Shown: positions 36,240 to 45,352, counted from the stretch's first letter. The stretch: DNA of 64,000 nt from Actinobacillus sp. (GCA_020026155.1 JAHHQX010000009.1:27781-91780), one strand, 5' to 3'. Program-made: numbers and translations. The notes: generated by a model not told the origin, from the sequence alone.

Positions 36240-37144
36240 CCGAGATAACTGAAATGCAGCAATGGATGGCAAAATATGATGCGTATCTGCGTATTGAGCG
36301 TCAATTAAGCGCAGTGACTCGCCAAAATTATCAACGCCAACTTAATGAAATCCATAAACTTTTTACACAAAATGGCATCTTAACTTGGCCAGACGTCACG
36401 CCAAGTCTGATTCGCTTCATGCTCGCAGAGGGCAAAAAAGCAGGTTTGCACTCGCGTAGTCTTGCGTTACGTCTATCGGCATTACGCAGTTTCTTTACCT
36501 ATCTTATTCAACAAGGTGTCATTTCTGCTAATCCAGCTCTAGGCATCTCCCCTCCTAAATTACCTAAACATTTGCCCAAACATTTAAATAACGAACAGGT
36601 GCAAAAACTCCTGGCTAATGATAGTAATGATATCTTTGACGTCCGTGATCGTACGATGATTGAATTAATGTATAGTTCTGGATTGCGTTTATCTGAACTT
36701 CGTAATCTTAATCTTGCCGATATTCAATGGGACGATCAGGAATTGCGTATTTTAGGGAAAGGGAATAAAGAACGCATTGTGCCATTTGGACACTATGCGA
36801 AAGAGGCGTTATTAAAATGGTTAGAGATCCGTCCCCGTTTTGAGCCTAAAGATAATGCTGTTTTTGTCAATAAAATGGGAACACGTCTTACACAACGTGC
36901 GATTGAACAACGTATGGAAAAATGGGCAATTCAGCAAGGGTTAGACACGCACTTAAATCCACATAAACTCCGCCACTCATTCGCTACACATTTATTGGAA
37001 AATAGTGCAGATCTACGTGGCGTACAAGAATTACTTGGGCATAGTAATCTTTCCACAACACAAATCTATACCCATTTAGATTTCCAACATCTCGCCGCAA
37101 CCTACGATAAAGCACACCCACGTGCCCATCGAAAAAATCGCTAA
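36236..37144 (+). CDS. xerC: Site-specific tyrosine recombinase XerC
   Basis: Resolves chromosome dimers at dif together with XerD. The 302-residue product has the N-terminal SAM-like core-binding domain and the catalytic residues: Arg in SSGLRLSELR, Lys in LGKGNKERIVP, HKLRHSFATHLL with His and Arg, the His in LGHSNLSTTQIYTH and its nucleophilic Tyr. It overlaps dapF by ATGA. A DnaA-box cluster begins six bases beyond its stop. Confidence 0.97.
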   Translation: MTEITEMQQWMAKYDAYLRIERQLSAVTRQNYQRQLNEIHKLFTQNGILTWPDVTPSLIRFMLAEGKKAGLHSRSLALRLSALRSFFTYLIQQGVISANPALGISPPKLPKHLPKHLNNEQVQKLLANDSNDIFDVRDRTMIELMYSSGLRLSELRNLNLADIQWDDQELRILGKGNKERIVPFGHYAKEALLKWLEIRPRFEPKDNAVFVNKMGTRLTQRAIEQRMEKWAIQQGLDTHLNPHKLRHSFATHLLENSADLRGVQELLGHSNLSTTQIYTHLDFQHLAATYDKAHPRAHRKNR

Positions 37145-37149
37145 ATTTT

Positions 37150-37182
37150 TGTGCATAAGGGTGTGGATAACTCTGTGCACAA
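37150..37182 (-). promoter_or_regulatory. Cluster of three DnaA boxes
   Basis: On the minus strand, TTATGCACA (37150-37158), TTATCCACA (37162-37170) and TTGTGCACA (37174-37182). The first two match TTATNCACA exactly and the third has one mismatch. All face the same way with exact 12-base periodicity. This could be a DnaA-titrating or reactivating locus; an origin role is not supported by other elements. Confidence 0.65.
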
Positions 37183-37433
37183 AAACAAATCTTAATTTGA
37201 TTACATTGCCATCGCATTGCAACTAAAAATAAGTATTTTTTATTTATTATCGATATTTTTTATATCTAATTTATTGTAAATACACGTCTTTTATTTTTTC
37301 TATTTTGGTAGAATTTTTTATAAAATTTATACCTATTCGTTATTATTTTCTATTTATAAGAACTGTGGATATCGTAAAATATTTCTACAAAAGATCTCTG
37401 TTTTTAGAGCATCTTTTCAGATCATAAAATAAA

Positions 37434-37460
37434 AAATCCCCACCATAATGGTAGGGATTT
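37434..37460 (-). terminator. Terminator of the porin gene
   Basis: AAATCCC and GGGATTT with a further ACCAT/ATGGT pairing inside. On the minus strand six T follow. It lies about 24 bases behind the porin stop. Confidence 0.85.
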
Positions 37461-37483
37461 TATCCATATTTTCTAACTAAACA

Positions 37484-38587
37484 TTAGAAGAATACGCGTA
37501 AACCTGCGTAGTATGAGTTATTACGACGTGCGCCGTTATTACCTTTATCTGTATCGTATTCAATGTAAGTTAATACATTTTTATTGATTTGGTAATGTGA
37601 ACCTACTACCACACCACGAACGTGTGCAGAACCTGTACCAGCACCTTGTGCTTCACCATAAGTAAAGCTGTGGTAAGCTGTGTAGATATCCATTGGATCA
37701 GTAAGTTGGTAAGTTGCTGCAACTTGGATACCGTGTGCTTTACCTGCTGTTGATGGATATGCAGGGTTATTATCGTAGCTCCATTGGCGGTGTCCATTTT
37801 GACGTGCTTGTGCATAGTCAACGGCTAAACCCGCACCAAAGAAATTAATCGCACCAGACACACCCCATACTTGGTGAGATGTAGTGTTTGATTTATCTAA
37901 TGTATTATTCTGTTTTTTAACTGAGTAGTAAGTATTTGCTTGGATATTTACATTATCGCTAATATCTGCATTATAAGTTAAAAGGGTTTGCCAGCCGTTA
38001 GCATCACCATTACGAGTTGTAATTACATTTCCATTTGCATCTTTTAACGGTTTATCAGTTGTTGAATTAATAACTGGTACGCTACGTGCACCATTATCAG
38101 CAAACATATAGCTACCTTGTAAACCAAAGCCAAGGAAATCTGCTGAAGCAAAGTTAATTACTTTACTACCTTTATCAAAGATATCTAAACCGCCTTTAAT
38201 ATTGGTAAATTGTTCAGATGGATCTGCTAAAAGGAAGTTATCCCCTGCAGTTTTACGTTTACCAAAGCTTAATTCACCAACGCTTTGAGATTTTAATCCA
38301 GCATAAACATATTTAGTTTTGATATCACCTTTAAAATCATTCCCACTTGGACGAATTTCAATGTGACCTAATGCAGATAAATCATCGCTGATTTTTTGAC
38401 TAAATTTAAAATTGATGCGTGAACCATCATTTTGTAAATCTGTACGGCTACCAGTGGTATTCACTAACATAACACGTGCAGAACCAGTCACGTCTAATTT
38501 AGAACCATTTTGATTGAAAAGAGTTGCAGCATTTGCACTAGACGCAGCGATTGCAGCAACAGTTAAAGCGACGAGAGTTTTTTTCAT
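37484..38587 (-). CDS. Major outer membrane porin, OmpP2/OmpH-like
   Basis: Trimeric general-diffusion porin of the Pasteurellaceae. The 367-residue product has a signal peptide ending SSANA and a mature start ATLFNQNGSKLDVTGSARV. It consists of alternating beta strands with long variable loops (Asn/Thr/Lys-rich, for example around residues 165-195 and 270-285) and terminates YYAGLRVFF, the C-terminal Phe signal for BAM. The gene is single, with a strong promoter and a long upstream region that carries a CRP-like site. Such porins are abundant, antigenically variable surface proteins. Confidence 0.95.
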   Translation of the reverse strand: MKKTLVALTVAAIAASSANAATLFNQNGSKLDVTGSARVMLVNTTGSRTDLQNDGSRINFKFSQKISDDLSALGHIEIRPSGNDFKGDIKTKYVYAGLKSQSVGELSFGKRKTAGDNFLLADPSEQFTNIKGGLDIFDKGSKVINFASADFLGFGLQGSYMFADNGARSVPVINSTTDKPLKDANGNVITTRNGDANGWQTLLTYNADISDNVNIQANTYYSVKKQNNTLDKSNTTSHQVWGVSGAINFFGAGLAVDYAQARQNGHRQWSYDNNPAYPSTAGKAHGIQVAATYQLTDPMDIYTAYHSFTYGEAQGAGTGSAHVRGVVVGSHYQINKNVLTYIEYDTDKGNNGARRNNSYYAGLRVFF

Positions 38588-38705
38588 AATTAATACCCTT
38601 TAAAAGGTTTATTTTCTGTTTGCATAAAGGACTTCAATCTTTATGTAAACACCATGTAAGAAAATTGAAGAAATACACCTTGTCCTGTATTTCTATAGTC
38701 AGCAT

Positions 38706-38733
38706 TCTATATTGCTATAAAAAGTTTTGTCAA
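38706..38733 (-). promoter_or_regulatory. Porin gene promoter
   Basis: On the minus strand a perfect TTGACA is separated by 16 bases from TATAGA (or 18 from TAGAAT). The predicted leader is about 110 nucleotides. Confidence 0.75.
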
Positions 38734-38825
38734 TATACTGGGAACTTTTTTGTAAACCCGTAAACCCCTTATAAAACAACAAGTTACGCTACTATTTTCA
38801 TTAAAATTTTGATAACAATTCCTTT

Positions 38826-38857
38826 ACAAAAATAGGGCTTTTTTGTTCTATTTTTGT
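38826..38857. other. Inverted repeat upstream of the porin promoter
   Basis: ACAAAAATAG and CTATTTTTGT, a perfect 10-base inverted repeat with a 12-base centre, about 95 bases upstream of the -35 box. It is shaped like a regulator binding site; no family recognised. Confidence 0.4.
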
Positions 38858-38974
38858 GTAACAATATGATTTTAAAGGATTTTTAATTATTCTCATTACC
38901 ATTTAAATTGTCTTGTTTTTAATACGGTTTTTTATATTTTTTGGTCAATTTTGGTAAATTTTTTATTTTAATTT

Positions 38975-38990
38975 TGTGATCTTTATCACG
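38975..38990. promoter_or_regulatory. CRP-like site between truB and the porin gene
   Basis: TGTGA-TCTTTA-TCACG matches the CRP-N consensus TGTGA-N6-TCACA at nine of ten bases and lies in an A/T-rich setting. It is about 280 bases upstream of the predicted porin start point, too far for ordinary class I or II activation from that promoter. Confidence 0.6.
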
Positions 38991-39089
38991 TTTTTCATGG
39001 CTATTTTTAGTACAAAAATGTATGTTTTTTATTCACTTCTATAAAAAAAATCATTTTTATCCATAACTTTTATCTTTTTTAGATAATAA

Positions 39090-39117
39090 AAAAAGCATCA
39101 CTTTCGTGATGCTTTTT
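39090..39117 (-). terminator. Terminator of the rimP-truB operon
   Basis: AAAAAGCATCAC and GTGATGCTTTTT form a 12-bp stem with a 4-base loop directly behind the truB stop; T-run on the minus strand. Confidence 0.92.
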
Positions 39118-39118
39118 C

Positions 39119-40036
39119 TTAATAAACCACTAATCTCTGCGGGCGAATAATTTGCCCATCAATTTCAGCAATTCCCATAAAATGGTCAGCTTCATCAAAT
39201 ATTCTTACTTGACCATTTAATTCAGTAGGATTATCAAAACGCACGCGACGCCCAAAACGTACTCCCTCCGCCTGTTCTGCGGTAAGGTCCAATCGTGGTA
39301 AGCGTGATACACTACTATCCATTGGCAACAACAGTGCATCTAACGTAGAAAAATCGCCTGCTGCTTGTTCCGATAACGCCTCTAAATCAGATAATGTCAT
39401 CATTTTTTCTGCAGGAAAATCAGCAACGGCCAAACGTCTTAGCATAGTGACATGCGCACCACACCCTAATTTTTCGCCTAAATCGTCTACAAGAGTACGA
39501 ATATAGGTACCTTTAGAACAATGCACTTCCAAGGTTAAATAAGGCGGTTGCCATTCAATAAATTTGAGCTCGAAAATTGTGATTGGACGAGCCTCACGTT
39601 CAACAGTAATGCCTTGGCGAGCATATTCGTAAAGCGGTTTTCCTTGATATTTCAATGCGGAAAACATTGTTGGAACTTGAAGAATATCGCCACGAAAATC
39701 ATTCAATGCATCAAGAATATCATCCAGACTACAAGTAATTGGACGAGTTTCAACAATTTGTCCATCTGCATCCGAACTATCTGTACGCTCGCCTAATTTA
39801 GCGGTAACCACATAGCGTTTATCCGCATCCAGCAAAAATTGTGAAAACTTTGTTGCCTCACCTAAGCAAATTGGTAACATTCCTGTTGCAAGGGGATCCA
39901 ATGCACCAGTATGCCCTGCTTTATTGGCATTAAACAAACGCTTAACGCGTTGCATAATGCCATTTGAACTCATGCCTTGATCTTTATCTAAAAGGAAAAC
40001 GCCATGAATATCGCGTCCTTTTTTCTTTCTTGCCAT
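39119..40036 (-). CDS. truB: tRNA pseudouridine-55 synthase
   Basis: Makes pseudouridine 55 in the T-loop of tRNAs. The 305-residue product has the catalytic Asp in GHTGALDPLATGMLP, the KYQGKPLYEYAR and CSKGTYIRTLVDDLG motifs and a C-terminal PUA-like end. Its ATG shares one base with the rbfA stop (TAATG), so translation is coupled. It is the last gene of the rimP-nusA-infB-rbfA-truB operon. Confidence 0.98.
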   Translation of the reverse strand: MARKKKGRDIHGVFLLDKDQGMSSNGIMQRVKRLFNANKAGHTGALDPLATGMLPICLGEATKFSQFLLDADKRYVVTAKLGERTDSSDADGQIVETRPITCSLDDILDALNDFRGDILQVPTMFSALKYQGKPLYEYARQGITVEREARPITIFELKFIEWQPPYLTLEVHCSKGTYIRTLVDDLGEKLGCGAHVTMLRRLAVADFPAEKMMTLSDLEALSEQAAGDFSTLDALLLPMDSSVSRLPRLDLTAEQAEGVRFGRRVRFDNPTELNGQVRIFDEADHFMGIAEIDGQIIRPQRLVVY

Positions 40037-40428
40037 TATTCTGCCTTGTCGTCTTCTTGGTGACGTTTTTCGTCTTCGCGTACAACGCTAGAAACAAGAT
40101 TAGACATACGCATCCCTTCGATCAACGTATTGTCATATACGAAACGTAATTCTGGCACAATACGTAGACGCATCGCTTTACCAACTAATGTACGAATATA
40201 AGGGGCAGCTTTTTCTAGCCCTTTCATCGCCTGATCAATATATTGTTGATCATTGTCGAATAGGAAAGTGACGAAAACTTTTGCATAAGCAAGATCACGA
40301 GTCACTTCAACGTCAGAAACCGTTACCATACCAATGCGAGGATCTTTCACTTCACGTTGTAAGATAACGGCGATTTCTTTTTGTAATTCTTGTGCGACAC
40401 GGTCTGCACGTTTAAATTCTCTTGCCAT
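40036..40428 (-). CDS. rbfA: 30S ribosome-binding factor A
   Basis: Cold-shock-related factor needed for 16S rRNA 5'-end maturation. The 130-residue protein begins MAREFKRADRVAQELQKEIA and has the KH-fold motifs (VKDPRIGMVTVSDVEVTRDL, PELRFVYDNTLIEGMRM). AAGGAAAA precedes the ATG. It is separated from infB by 91 bases containing a dispersed-motif pair, unusual within this operon. Confidence 0.97.
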   Translation of the reverse strand: MAREFKRADRVAQELQKEIAVILQREVKDPRIGMVTVSDVEVTRDLAYAKVFVTFLFDNDQQYIDQAMKGLEKAAPYIRTLVGKAMRLRIVPELRFVYDNTLIEGMRMSNLVSSVVREDEKRHQEDDKAE

Positions 40429-40450
40429 TTTATTTTTCCTTATGAGTAAA

Positions 40451-40494
40451 CACGCCCCGATTTTCGTGAAAATTTTTACGGAAATCGAGGCGTG
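40451..40494. repeat. Dispersed palindromic motif between infB and rbfA
   Basis: CACGCCCCGATTTTCG at one side and CGGAAATCGAGGCGTG at the other, 15-16 base arms with two mismatches and an A/T centre. It lies inside a translation operon, where a hairpin could attenuate rbfA-truB or protect infB mRNA. Confidence 0.88.
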
Positions 40495-40519
40495 TGAAAT
40501 TTAGATGAAAAGTAAGAAA

Positions 40520-43042
40520 TTAGATTGAACGTTTAATTTCAACAACTTCAAATACTTCGATTTGGTCTCCCACTTTCACATCGTTGTAGTTCTTAACGCC
40601 GATACCGCATTCCATACCGTTACGAACTTCGCTTACGTCATCTTTGAAACGACGTAGAGATTCAAGTTCGCCTTCAAAGATAACTACGTTATCACGTAAA
40701 ACGCGGATTGGGTTATTACGTTTAACTACGCCTTCGGTTACCATACAGCCTGCGATTGCACCAAATTTAGGGTGACGGAATACATCACGTACTTCTGCAA
40801 GACCAATAATTTCTTGCTTGAATTCAGGTGCAAGCATACCGCTCATCGCTGCTTTGATTTCATTTAATAATTCATAAATGATTGAATAGTAACGTAAATC
40901 AATATTTTCAGTTTCAATAACACGGCGTGCTGTTGCATCGGCACGTACGTTGAATCCAAGAATAATCGCATTTGAGGCTGCCGCTAAAGTTGCGTCAGTT
41001 TCAGTGATACCACCTACACCAGAACCTACTACTTTCACTTTCACTTCATCAGTTGAAAGTTCTTGTAATGCTTGAACGATAGCTTCAACAGAACCTTGTA
41101 CGTCAGCTTTAACAATAACGTTAAGTTCAGCCACATCGCCTTCTGCCATGTTACTAAACATGTTTTCAAGTTTCGCTTTTTGTTGACGAGCAAGTTTCAC
41201 TTCACGGAATTTACCTTGACGATAAAGCGCAACTTCACGTGCTTTTTTCTCATCACGTACAACGGTTACTTCATCACCCGCTGCTGGTACACCTGAAAGT
41301 CCAAGAACTTCTACTGGAATTGATGGACCCGCTTCTTCAACGGTTTTACCATTTTCATCGCGCATTGCACGAACTTTACCATATTCAAAACCACAAAGTA
41401 CGATATCGCCTTTACGTAAAGTACCAGATTGAACAAGAATAGTTGCAACAGGACCACGACCTTTATCAAGGTAAGATTCAATTACAACCCCTGTTGCCAT
41501 CCCTTCTTTTACAGCAGTAAGTTCTAAAACTTCTGATTGTAATAAGATTGCATCAAGAAGGTCATCAATACCCATACCCGCTTTTGCAGATACTGGTACA
41601 AATTGCACTTCACCACCAAATTTTTCACTAATTACATCATATTGTAATAGTTCTTGTTCTACACGATCTGGATTCGCTTCTGGTTTATCAATTTTGTTTA
41701 CCGCAACAACTAATGGTACACCCGCAGCTTTTGCGTGTTGAATCGCTTCGATAGTTTGTGGCATCACACCATCATCTGCTGCAACAACAAGTACAACGAT
41801 ATCCGTAGATTTCGCACCACGTGCACGCATTGAGGTAAATGCAGCATGTCCTGGAGTATCCAAGAAGGTAATCATTTTACCATTCGTTTCTACGTGGTAA
41901 GCACCGATGTGCTGAGTAATACCGCCCGCTTCACCTGCAGCAACTTTTGCTTTACGGATGTAGTCAAGTAATGACGTTTTACCATGGTCAACGTGACCCA
42001 TGATGGTAACAACTGGTGCACGAGTTACTTTTTCGGTTTCAAGATCACGATCGCCAAGAATTGCTTCTTCTAATTCGTTTTCTTTACGTAAGATAACTTT
42101 GTGTCCCATTTCTTCCGCAACAAGCTGTGCAGTTTCTTGGTCTAATACTTGGTTAATCGTTACCATTTCGCCCATTTTCATCATAATTTTGATGATTTCA
42201 GTCGCTTTAACTGCCATTTTATCAGCAAGTTCTTTAACGGTAATGGTTTCACCGATAACAACATCGCGACTTACTGGCGCTGCAGGTTTGGTAAATTCTT
42301 GTTGCAATGCGCTACCACGTTTTGCATTTTTACCTTTCCCTTTCACTCGAGTATCTTTTTGACGACGATCGGCTTGACGGTCACGTTTAGTACCGATTTC
42401 TTCACGACCTTTTTTTACTTTAGCAATTTTGTTTTTGCCGCGTCCACGACCATTTTCGTTACGACGGCTTTCTTCATCTTCTGCATCCTGTGCATAACGA
42501 GAAGTTAAATTATAATCCGTATAATCTTCGTTCATATCTTGTTTCGTTTCATAATCTGCAAAACGTTTCGCATCTTCGGTTGCTTTTTGAGCTGCTTCTT
42601 CTGCTTTTTGTTTTGCCATTTCATCTGCTTTACGATGGAAAGCTTCTTCTTCCGCTAAACGTTTTGCTTTTTCAGCATCGACTTTTTTTGTCGCTTTTTC
42701 TGCATCTTTTTTAGCTTGCGCCTCTGCAGCTTGTTTTGCTTTTAATTCCGCTTCTTTTTTCGCTTTTTCTTCTACAGCAGCTTTTTCTGCTGCCGCTTTT
42801 TCTGCAGCTTCTTTTTCAGCTTTTGCTTTCGCTAAGGCAGCTTGTTTTGCTTCTTCAGCTGCCTTTTTTGCTGCTTGTTTAGCCGCATCAGTTTCTACTG
42901 TACGTTTTTTACGAACCTCTACCTTTACTTCTTTCGCTTTACCCGCGGTAGTCGTACCAGTAACGGTCGTTTCTACACGACGCTTCAACGTCATTTTCTT
43001 CGGCATGTCAGCTTTGTCGGCTGCCACTTTTTTATCGGTCAT
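40520..43042 (-). CDS. infB: Translation initiation factor IF-2
   Basis: GTPase that brings initiator tRNA to the 30S subunit. The 840-residue product lacks the first IF2_N subdomain of E. coli, as in H. influenzae. A long Ala/Lys/Glu-rich charged helix follows (about 45-190), then the conserved SALQQEFTKPA/IF2_N domain, the G domain with GHVDHGKTS, DTPGHAAF and NKID, and the C-terminal domains ending VGDQIEVFEVVEIKRSI. The charged repeats are low-complexity and create spurious open frames on the other strand. Confidence 0.98.
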   Translation of the reverse strand: MTDKKVAADKADMPKKMTLKRRVETTVTGTTTAGKAKEVKVEVRKKRTVETDAAKQAAKKAAEEAKQAALAKAKAEKEAAEKAAAEKAAVEEKAKKEAELKAKQAAEAQAKKDAEKATKKVDAEKAKRLAEEEAFHRKADEMAKQKAEEAAQKATEDAKRFADYETKQDMNEDYTDYNLTSRYAQDAEDEESRRNENGRGRGKNKIAKVKKGREEIGTKRDRQADRRQKDTRVKGKGKNAKRGSALQQEFTKPAAPVSRDVVIGETITVKELADKMAVKATEIIKIMMKMGEMVTINQVLDQETAQLVAEEMGHKVILRKENELEEAILGDRDLETEKVTRAPVVTIMGHVDHGKTSLLDYIRKAKVAAGEAGGITQHIGAYHVETNGKMITFLDTPGHAAFTSMRARGAKSTDIVVLVVAADDGVMPQTIEAIQHAKAAGVPLVVAVNKIDKPEANPDRVEQELLQYDVISEKFGGEVQFVPVSAKAGMGIDDLLDAILLQSEVLELTAVKEGMATGVVIESYLDKGRGPVATILVQSGTLRKGDIVLCGFEYGKVRAMRDENGKTVEEAGPSIPVEVLGLSGVPAAGDEVTVVRDEKKAREVALYRQGKFREVKLARQQKAKLENMFSNMAEGDVAELNVIVKADVQGSVEAIVQALQELSTDEVKVKVVGSGVGGITETDATLAAASNAIILGFNVRADATARRVIETENIDLRYYSIIYELLNEIKAAMSGMLAPEFKQEIIGLAEVRDVFRHPKFGAIAGCMVTEGVVKRNNPIRVLRDNVVIFEGELESLRRFKDDVSEVRNGMECGIGVKNYNDVKVGDQIEVFEVVEIKRSI

Positions 43043-43058
43043 TGTTCCTCCTTAAGCA

Positions 43059-44546
43059 TTAAGCCTCATTAAACCAACAAATATTACGTGCAGCCATAAT
43101 TAAGTCTGCCGCAAGTTGCGGATCTAATTCTTCAATATCTGCTAAGTCATCTACACCTTGTTCTGCAAGTTCTTCAAGGGTAGTGATATGTTTTTCTGCT
43201 AATTTCAAAGCAATGTGACGATCCATGCCTTCTAATGCTAACAAGCGATCTTCAATATCAGCTTGTTTTAATGCTTCTTCTTCCGCTAATGCAGCTTTAG
43301 TTAACGCATCTTTTGCTTTTGCTTGTAATTCTTCAACGAGATCTTCGTCTTCAAGCCCATCAATTGCAGTTAATTCATTTACCGCAATATAAGCAACTTC
43401 TTCAAGACTTTCAAATCCTTCATTTACAAGAAGTTGAGCAAATTCTTCATCAATGTCTAATGCATCCATGAAACGTTGAATAATTTTTTTATCTTCAGCT
43501 TGGTGTTTTGCATTTAATTCTTCGTTAGTCATTACGTTAATTGCCCAACCAGTTAATTGGTTAGTTAAACGTACATTTTGACCATTACGACCAATCGCTT
43601 TCGCAAGGTTTGCAGAATCAACAGCAATATCCATTGAGTGGTTGTCTTCATCTACAACAATCGCACTCACTTCCGCTGGTGCCATTGCATTAATAACGAA
43701 TTGTGCTGGGTTTTCATCCCAAAGAACGATATCAACACGTTCACCACCTAATTCGTTCATCACTGCTTGAACACGTGAACCGCGCATACCCACACATGCA
43801 CCCACTGGATCAATACGTTTATCGTTTGATTTTACAGCGATTTTTGCACGTAAACCTGGATCACGAGAAGCACCTTTAATTTCAATCATCTCTTCGCCAA
43901 TTTCTGGCACTTCAATACGGAATAATTCGATGAGCATTTCCGGTTTTGCACGGGTAACAAAAAGTTGAGCACCTTTGCTTTCTGGCGCAACTTTATATAA
44001 TACGCCACGTACACGGTCACCTGGACGGAAATTTTCACGTGGTAATAAATCTTCACGTAAAATAATGGCGTCTGCTTTGTTACCTAAATCTAAAATTACA
44101 CTATCACGATTTACTTTTTTAACAGTACCAGTAACGATTTCACCTTCGTGATCAACAAATTGTTCAACCACTTTCGCACGTTCTGCTTCACGGATTTTAG
44201 TGCTAATCACTTGACGTGCTGTTTGCATTGCAATACGGTCAAATGCGATAGATTCAATTTGATCTTCAACAAAATCACCCACTTGGATGTTTTCATCATC
44301 TAAGCGTGCCGCTTCAAGGGTCATTTCTTTAGTTGGGTGAGTAACATGTTCAACCACCATCCAACGACGGAAAGTATCAAACTCACCTGTTTTTGGATCG
44401 ATAACAACACGCACATCGATGTCTTGGTCATATTTCTTTTTGGTAGAAAGAGCGATAGCGCTTTCTAAAGCTTCAAAAATTTTTTCACGTGGCAATAATT
44501 TTTCATTTGAAACAGCTTCAGCTGCTAGTAGAATTTCTTTACTCAT
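43059..44546 (-). CDS. nusA: Transcription termination/antitermination protein NusA
   Basis: RNA polymerase partner for pausing, termination and antitermination. The 495-residue product has the N-terminal polymerase-binding domain, an S1 domain (GEIVTGTVKKVNRDSVILDLG), two KH domains (VGACVGMRGSRVQAVMNELG, AIGRNGQNVRLTNQLTGW) and the two C-terminal acidic repeats that bind the alpha subunit. It lies 16 bases before infB and 21 after rimP. Confidence 0.98.
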   Translation of the reverse strand: MSKEILLAAEAVSNEKLLPREKIFEALESAIALSTKKKYDQDIDVRVVIDPKTGEFDTFRRWMVVEHVTHPTKEMTLEAARLDDENIQVGDFVEDQIESIAFDRIAMQTARQVISTKIREAERAKVVEQFVDHEGEIVTGTVKKVNRDSVILDLGNKADAIILREDLLPRENFRPGDRVRGVLYKVAPESKGAQLFVTRAKPEMLIELFRIEVPEIGEEMIEIKGASRDPGLRAKIAVKSNDKRIDPVGACVGMRGSRVQAVMNELGGERVDIVLWDENPAQFVINAMAPAEVSAIVVDEDNHSMDIAVDSANLAKAIGRNGQNVRLTNQLTGWAINVMTNEELNAKHQAEDKKIIQRFMDALDIDEEFAQLLVNEGFESLEEVAYIAVNELTAIDGLEDEDLVEELQAKAKDALTKAALAEEEALKQADIEDRLLALEGMDRHIALKLAEKHITTLEELAEQGVDDLADIEELDPQLAADLIMAARNICWFNEA

Positions 44547-44567
44547 TTTATAAATCCTTAATATTTC

Positions 44568-45026
44568 TTAAAATTGTGGCACGATATGAGCTTTTTGAAT
44601 ATTACCAAAAGCAAATTGTTGTACTTCCCCATCTACTTCAAGAGAAATCATATCATTTTGTACATCAACAAGTTTACCTTGCCATTTACGACGATTTAAC
44701 ATCGGAATACGTAAATGTACGACAACTTCTTGACCAATATAGCGACTAAATTGTGCCAAAGTAAATAATGGGCGATCCATTCCTGGAGAAGAAACTTCAA
44801 GATTATATTTATCCGCGATTGGATCTTCTACATCTAATAATGCACTCACTTGACGACTCACATCTGCACAATCGTCAATAGTTACACCAGTTTCTGGTTT
44901 ATCAATAAAAATACGTAAGGTTAAGAAACGTCCAACACGTTGGGTTTCAATACCCCATAGTTCACAACCAAAATCTTCTACGACTGGCTGTAATAAATTT
45001 TGTAATTTTTCTTCTAAGGTTGCCAT
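44568..45026 (-). CDS. rimP: Ribosome maturation factor RimP
   Basis: Required for 30S assembly. The 152-residue product has the N-terminal alpha/beta domain (LQPVVEDFGCELWGIETQRVGR), the IDDCADVSRQVSALLDVEDP and EVSSPGMDRPLF motifs, and a C-terminal SH3-like domain. First protein gene of the operon; the initiator tRNA gene and two terminator-like hairpins lie upstream. Confidence 0.97.
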   Translation of the reverse strand: MATLEEKLQNLLQPVVEDFGCELWGIETQRVGRFLTLRIFIDKPETGVTIDDCADVSRQVSALLDVEDPIADKYNLEVSSPGMDRPLFTLAQFSRYIGQEVVVHLRIPMLNRRKWQGKLVDVQNDMISLEVDGEVQQFAFGNIQKAHIVPQF

Positions 45027-45053
45027 TTCAACTCCTCATTAAATTGAAGGCGT

Positions 45054-45074
45054 AAAAAAAGGGCGACCCCGCCC
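45054..45074 (-). terminator. Terminator-like hairpin just upstream of rimP
   Basis: GGGCG and CGCCC form a 5-bp GC stem around a 4-base loop, followed by seven T on the minus strand. It stands between the tRNA and rimP and probably acts as an attenuator. Confidence 0.7.
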
Positions 45075-45126
45075 AGTTTTACTTTTATTTGTACAAAAAA
45101 CAGCACAAATCCTGAATTTCTCGTAT

Positions 45127-45150
45127 AAAAAAACCCCATCGTTGAGGGGT
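45127..45150 (-). terminator. Terminator-like hairpin behind initiator tRNA
   Basis: ACCCC and GGGGT around an 8-base loop, then seven T on the minus strand, 23 bases behind the tRNA 3' end. Confidence 0.7.
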
Positions 45151-45172
45151 CCTTCTTACTGAACTTTGTAAT

Positions 45173-45249
<77 letters not shown>

Positions 45250-45269
45250 TCCGAAAAAATATGTTCCGT

Positions 45270-45297
45270 ATTATAGTTTTCTAGAAAAATTTTGCAA
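45270..45297 (-). promoter_or_regulatory. Promoter of initiator tRNA and nusA operon
   Basis: On the minus strand TTGCAA, 16 bases, then a perfect TATAAT; start point expected about 13 bases before the mature tRNA. Confidence 0.75.
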
Positions 45298-45352
45298 GCA
45301 GTTTTTGTATAATTTTTGACTAAAAAGGTAATGTATTTTATCTTTTGATTAT

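Larger units (their letters stand above)
37145..37483. other. Intergenic region between xerC and the porin gene
   Basis: This 339-base A/T-rich region holds three DnaA boxes (37150-37182), a fourth partial box at 37364-37372, a hairpin at 37389-37417 (AAAAGAT...ATCTTTT with complementary inner bases) that may end the dapF-xerC transcript, and the porin terminator at 37434-37460. No coding sequence is credible here. Confidence 0.8.
38588..39118. other. Upstream region of the porin gene
   Basis: About 530 bases without a gene, very A/T rich. Contents: the porin promoter (38706-38733), a 10-bp inverted repeat (38826-38857), a CRP-like palindrome (38975-38990) and the truB terminator (39090-39117). 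No open frame with coding character was found. Confidence 0.85.

Noticed and set aside
37145..37483. Chromosomal replication origin
   Set aside because: DnaA boxes are present, but few GATC sites, no clear 13-mer array and no origin-type gene neighbours; local gene directions converge on the site instead of diverging from it.
38975..38990. CRP site acting on truB
   Set aside because: truB lies on the other side of its own terminator and is transcribed toward this site, so the site cannot be its promoter element.
42000..42714. Long plus-strand open frames opposite infB
   Set aside because: They mirror the Ala/Lys/Glu-rich low-complexity region of IF-2 and have Phe/Cys-rich translations without any motif.
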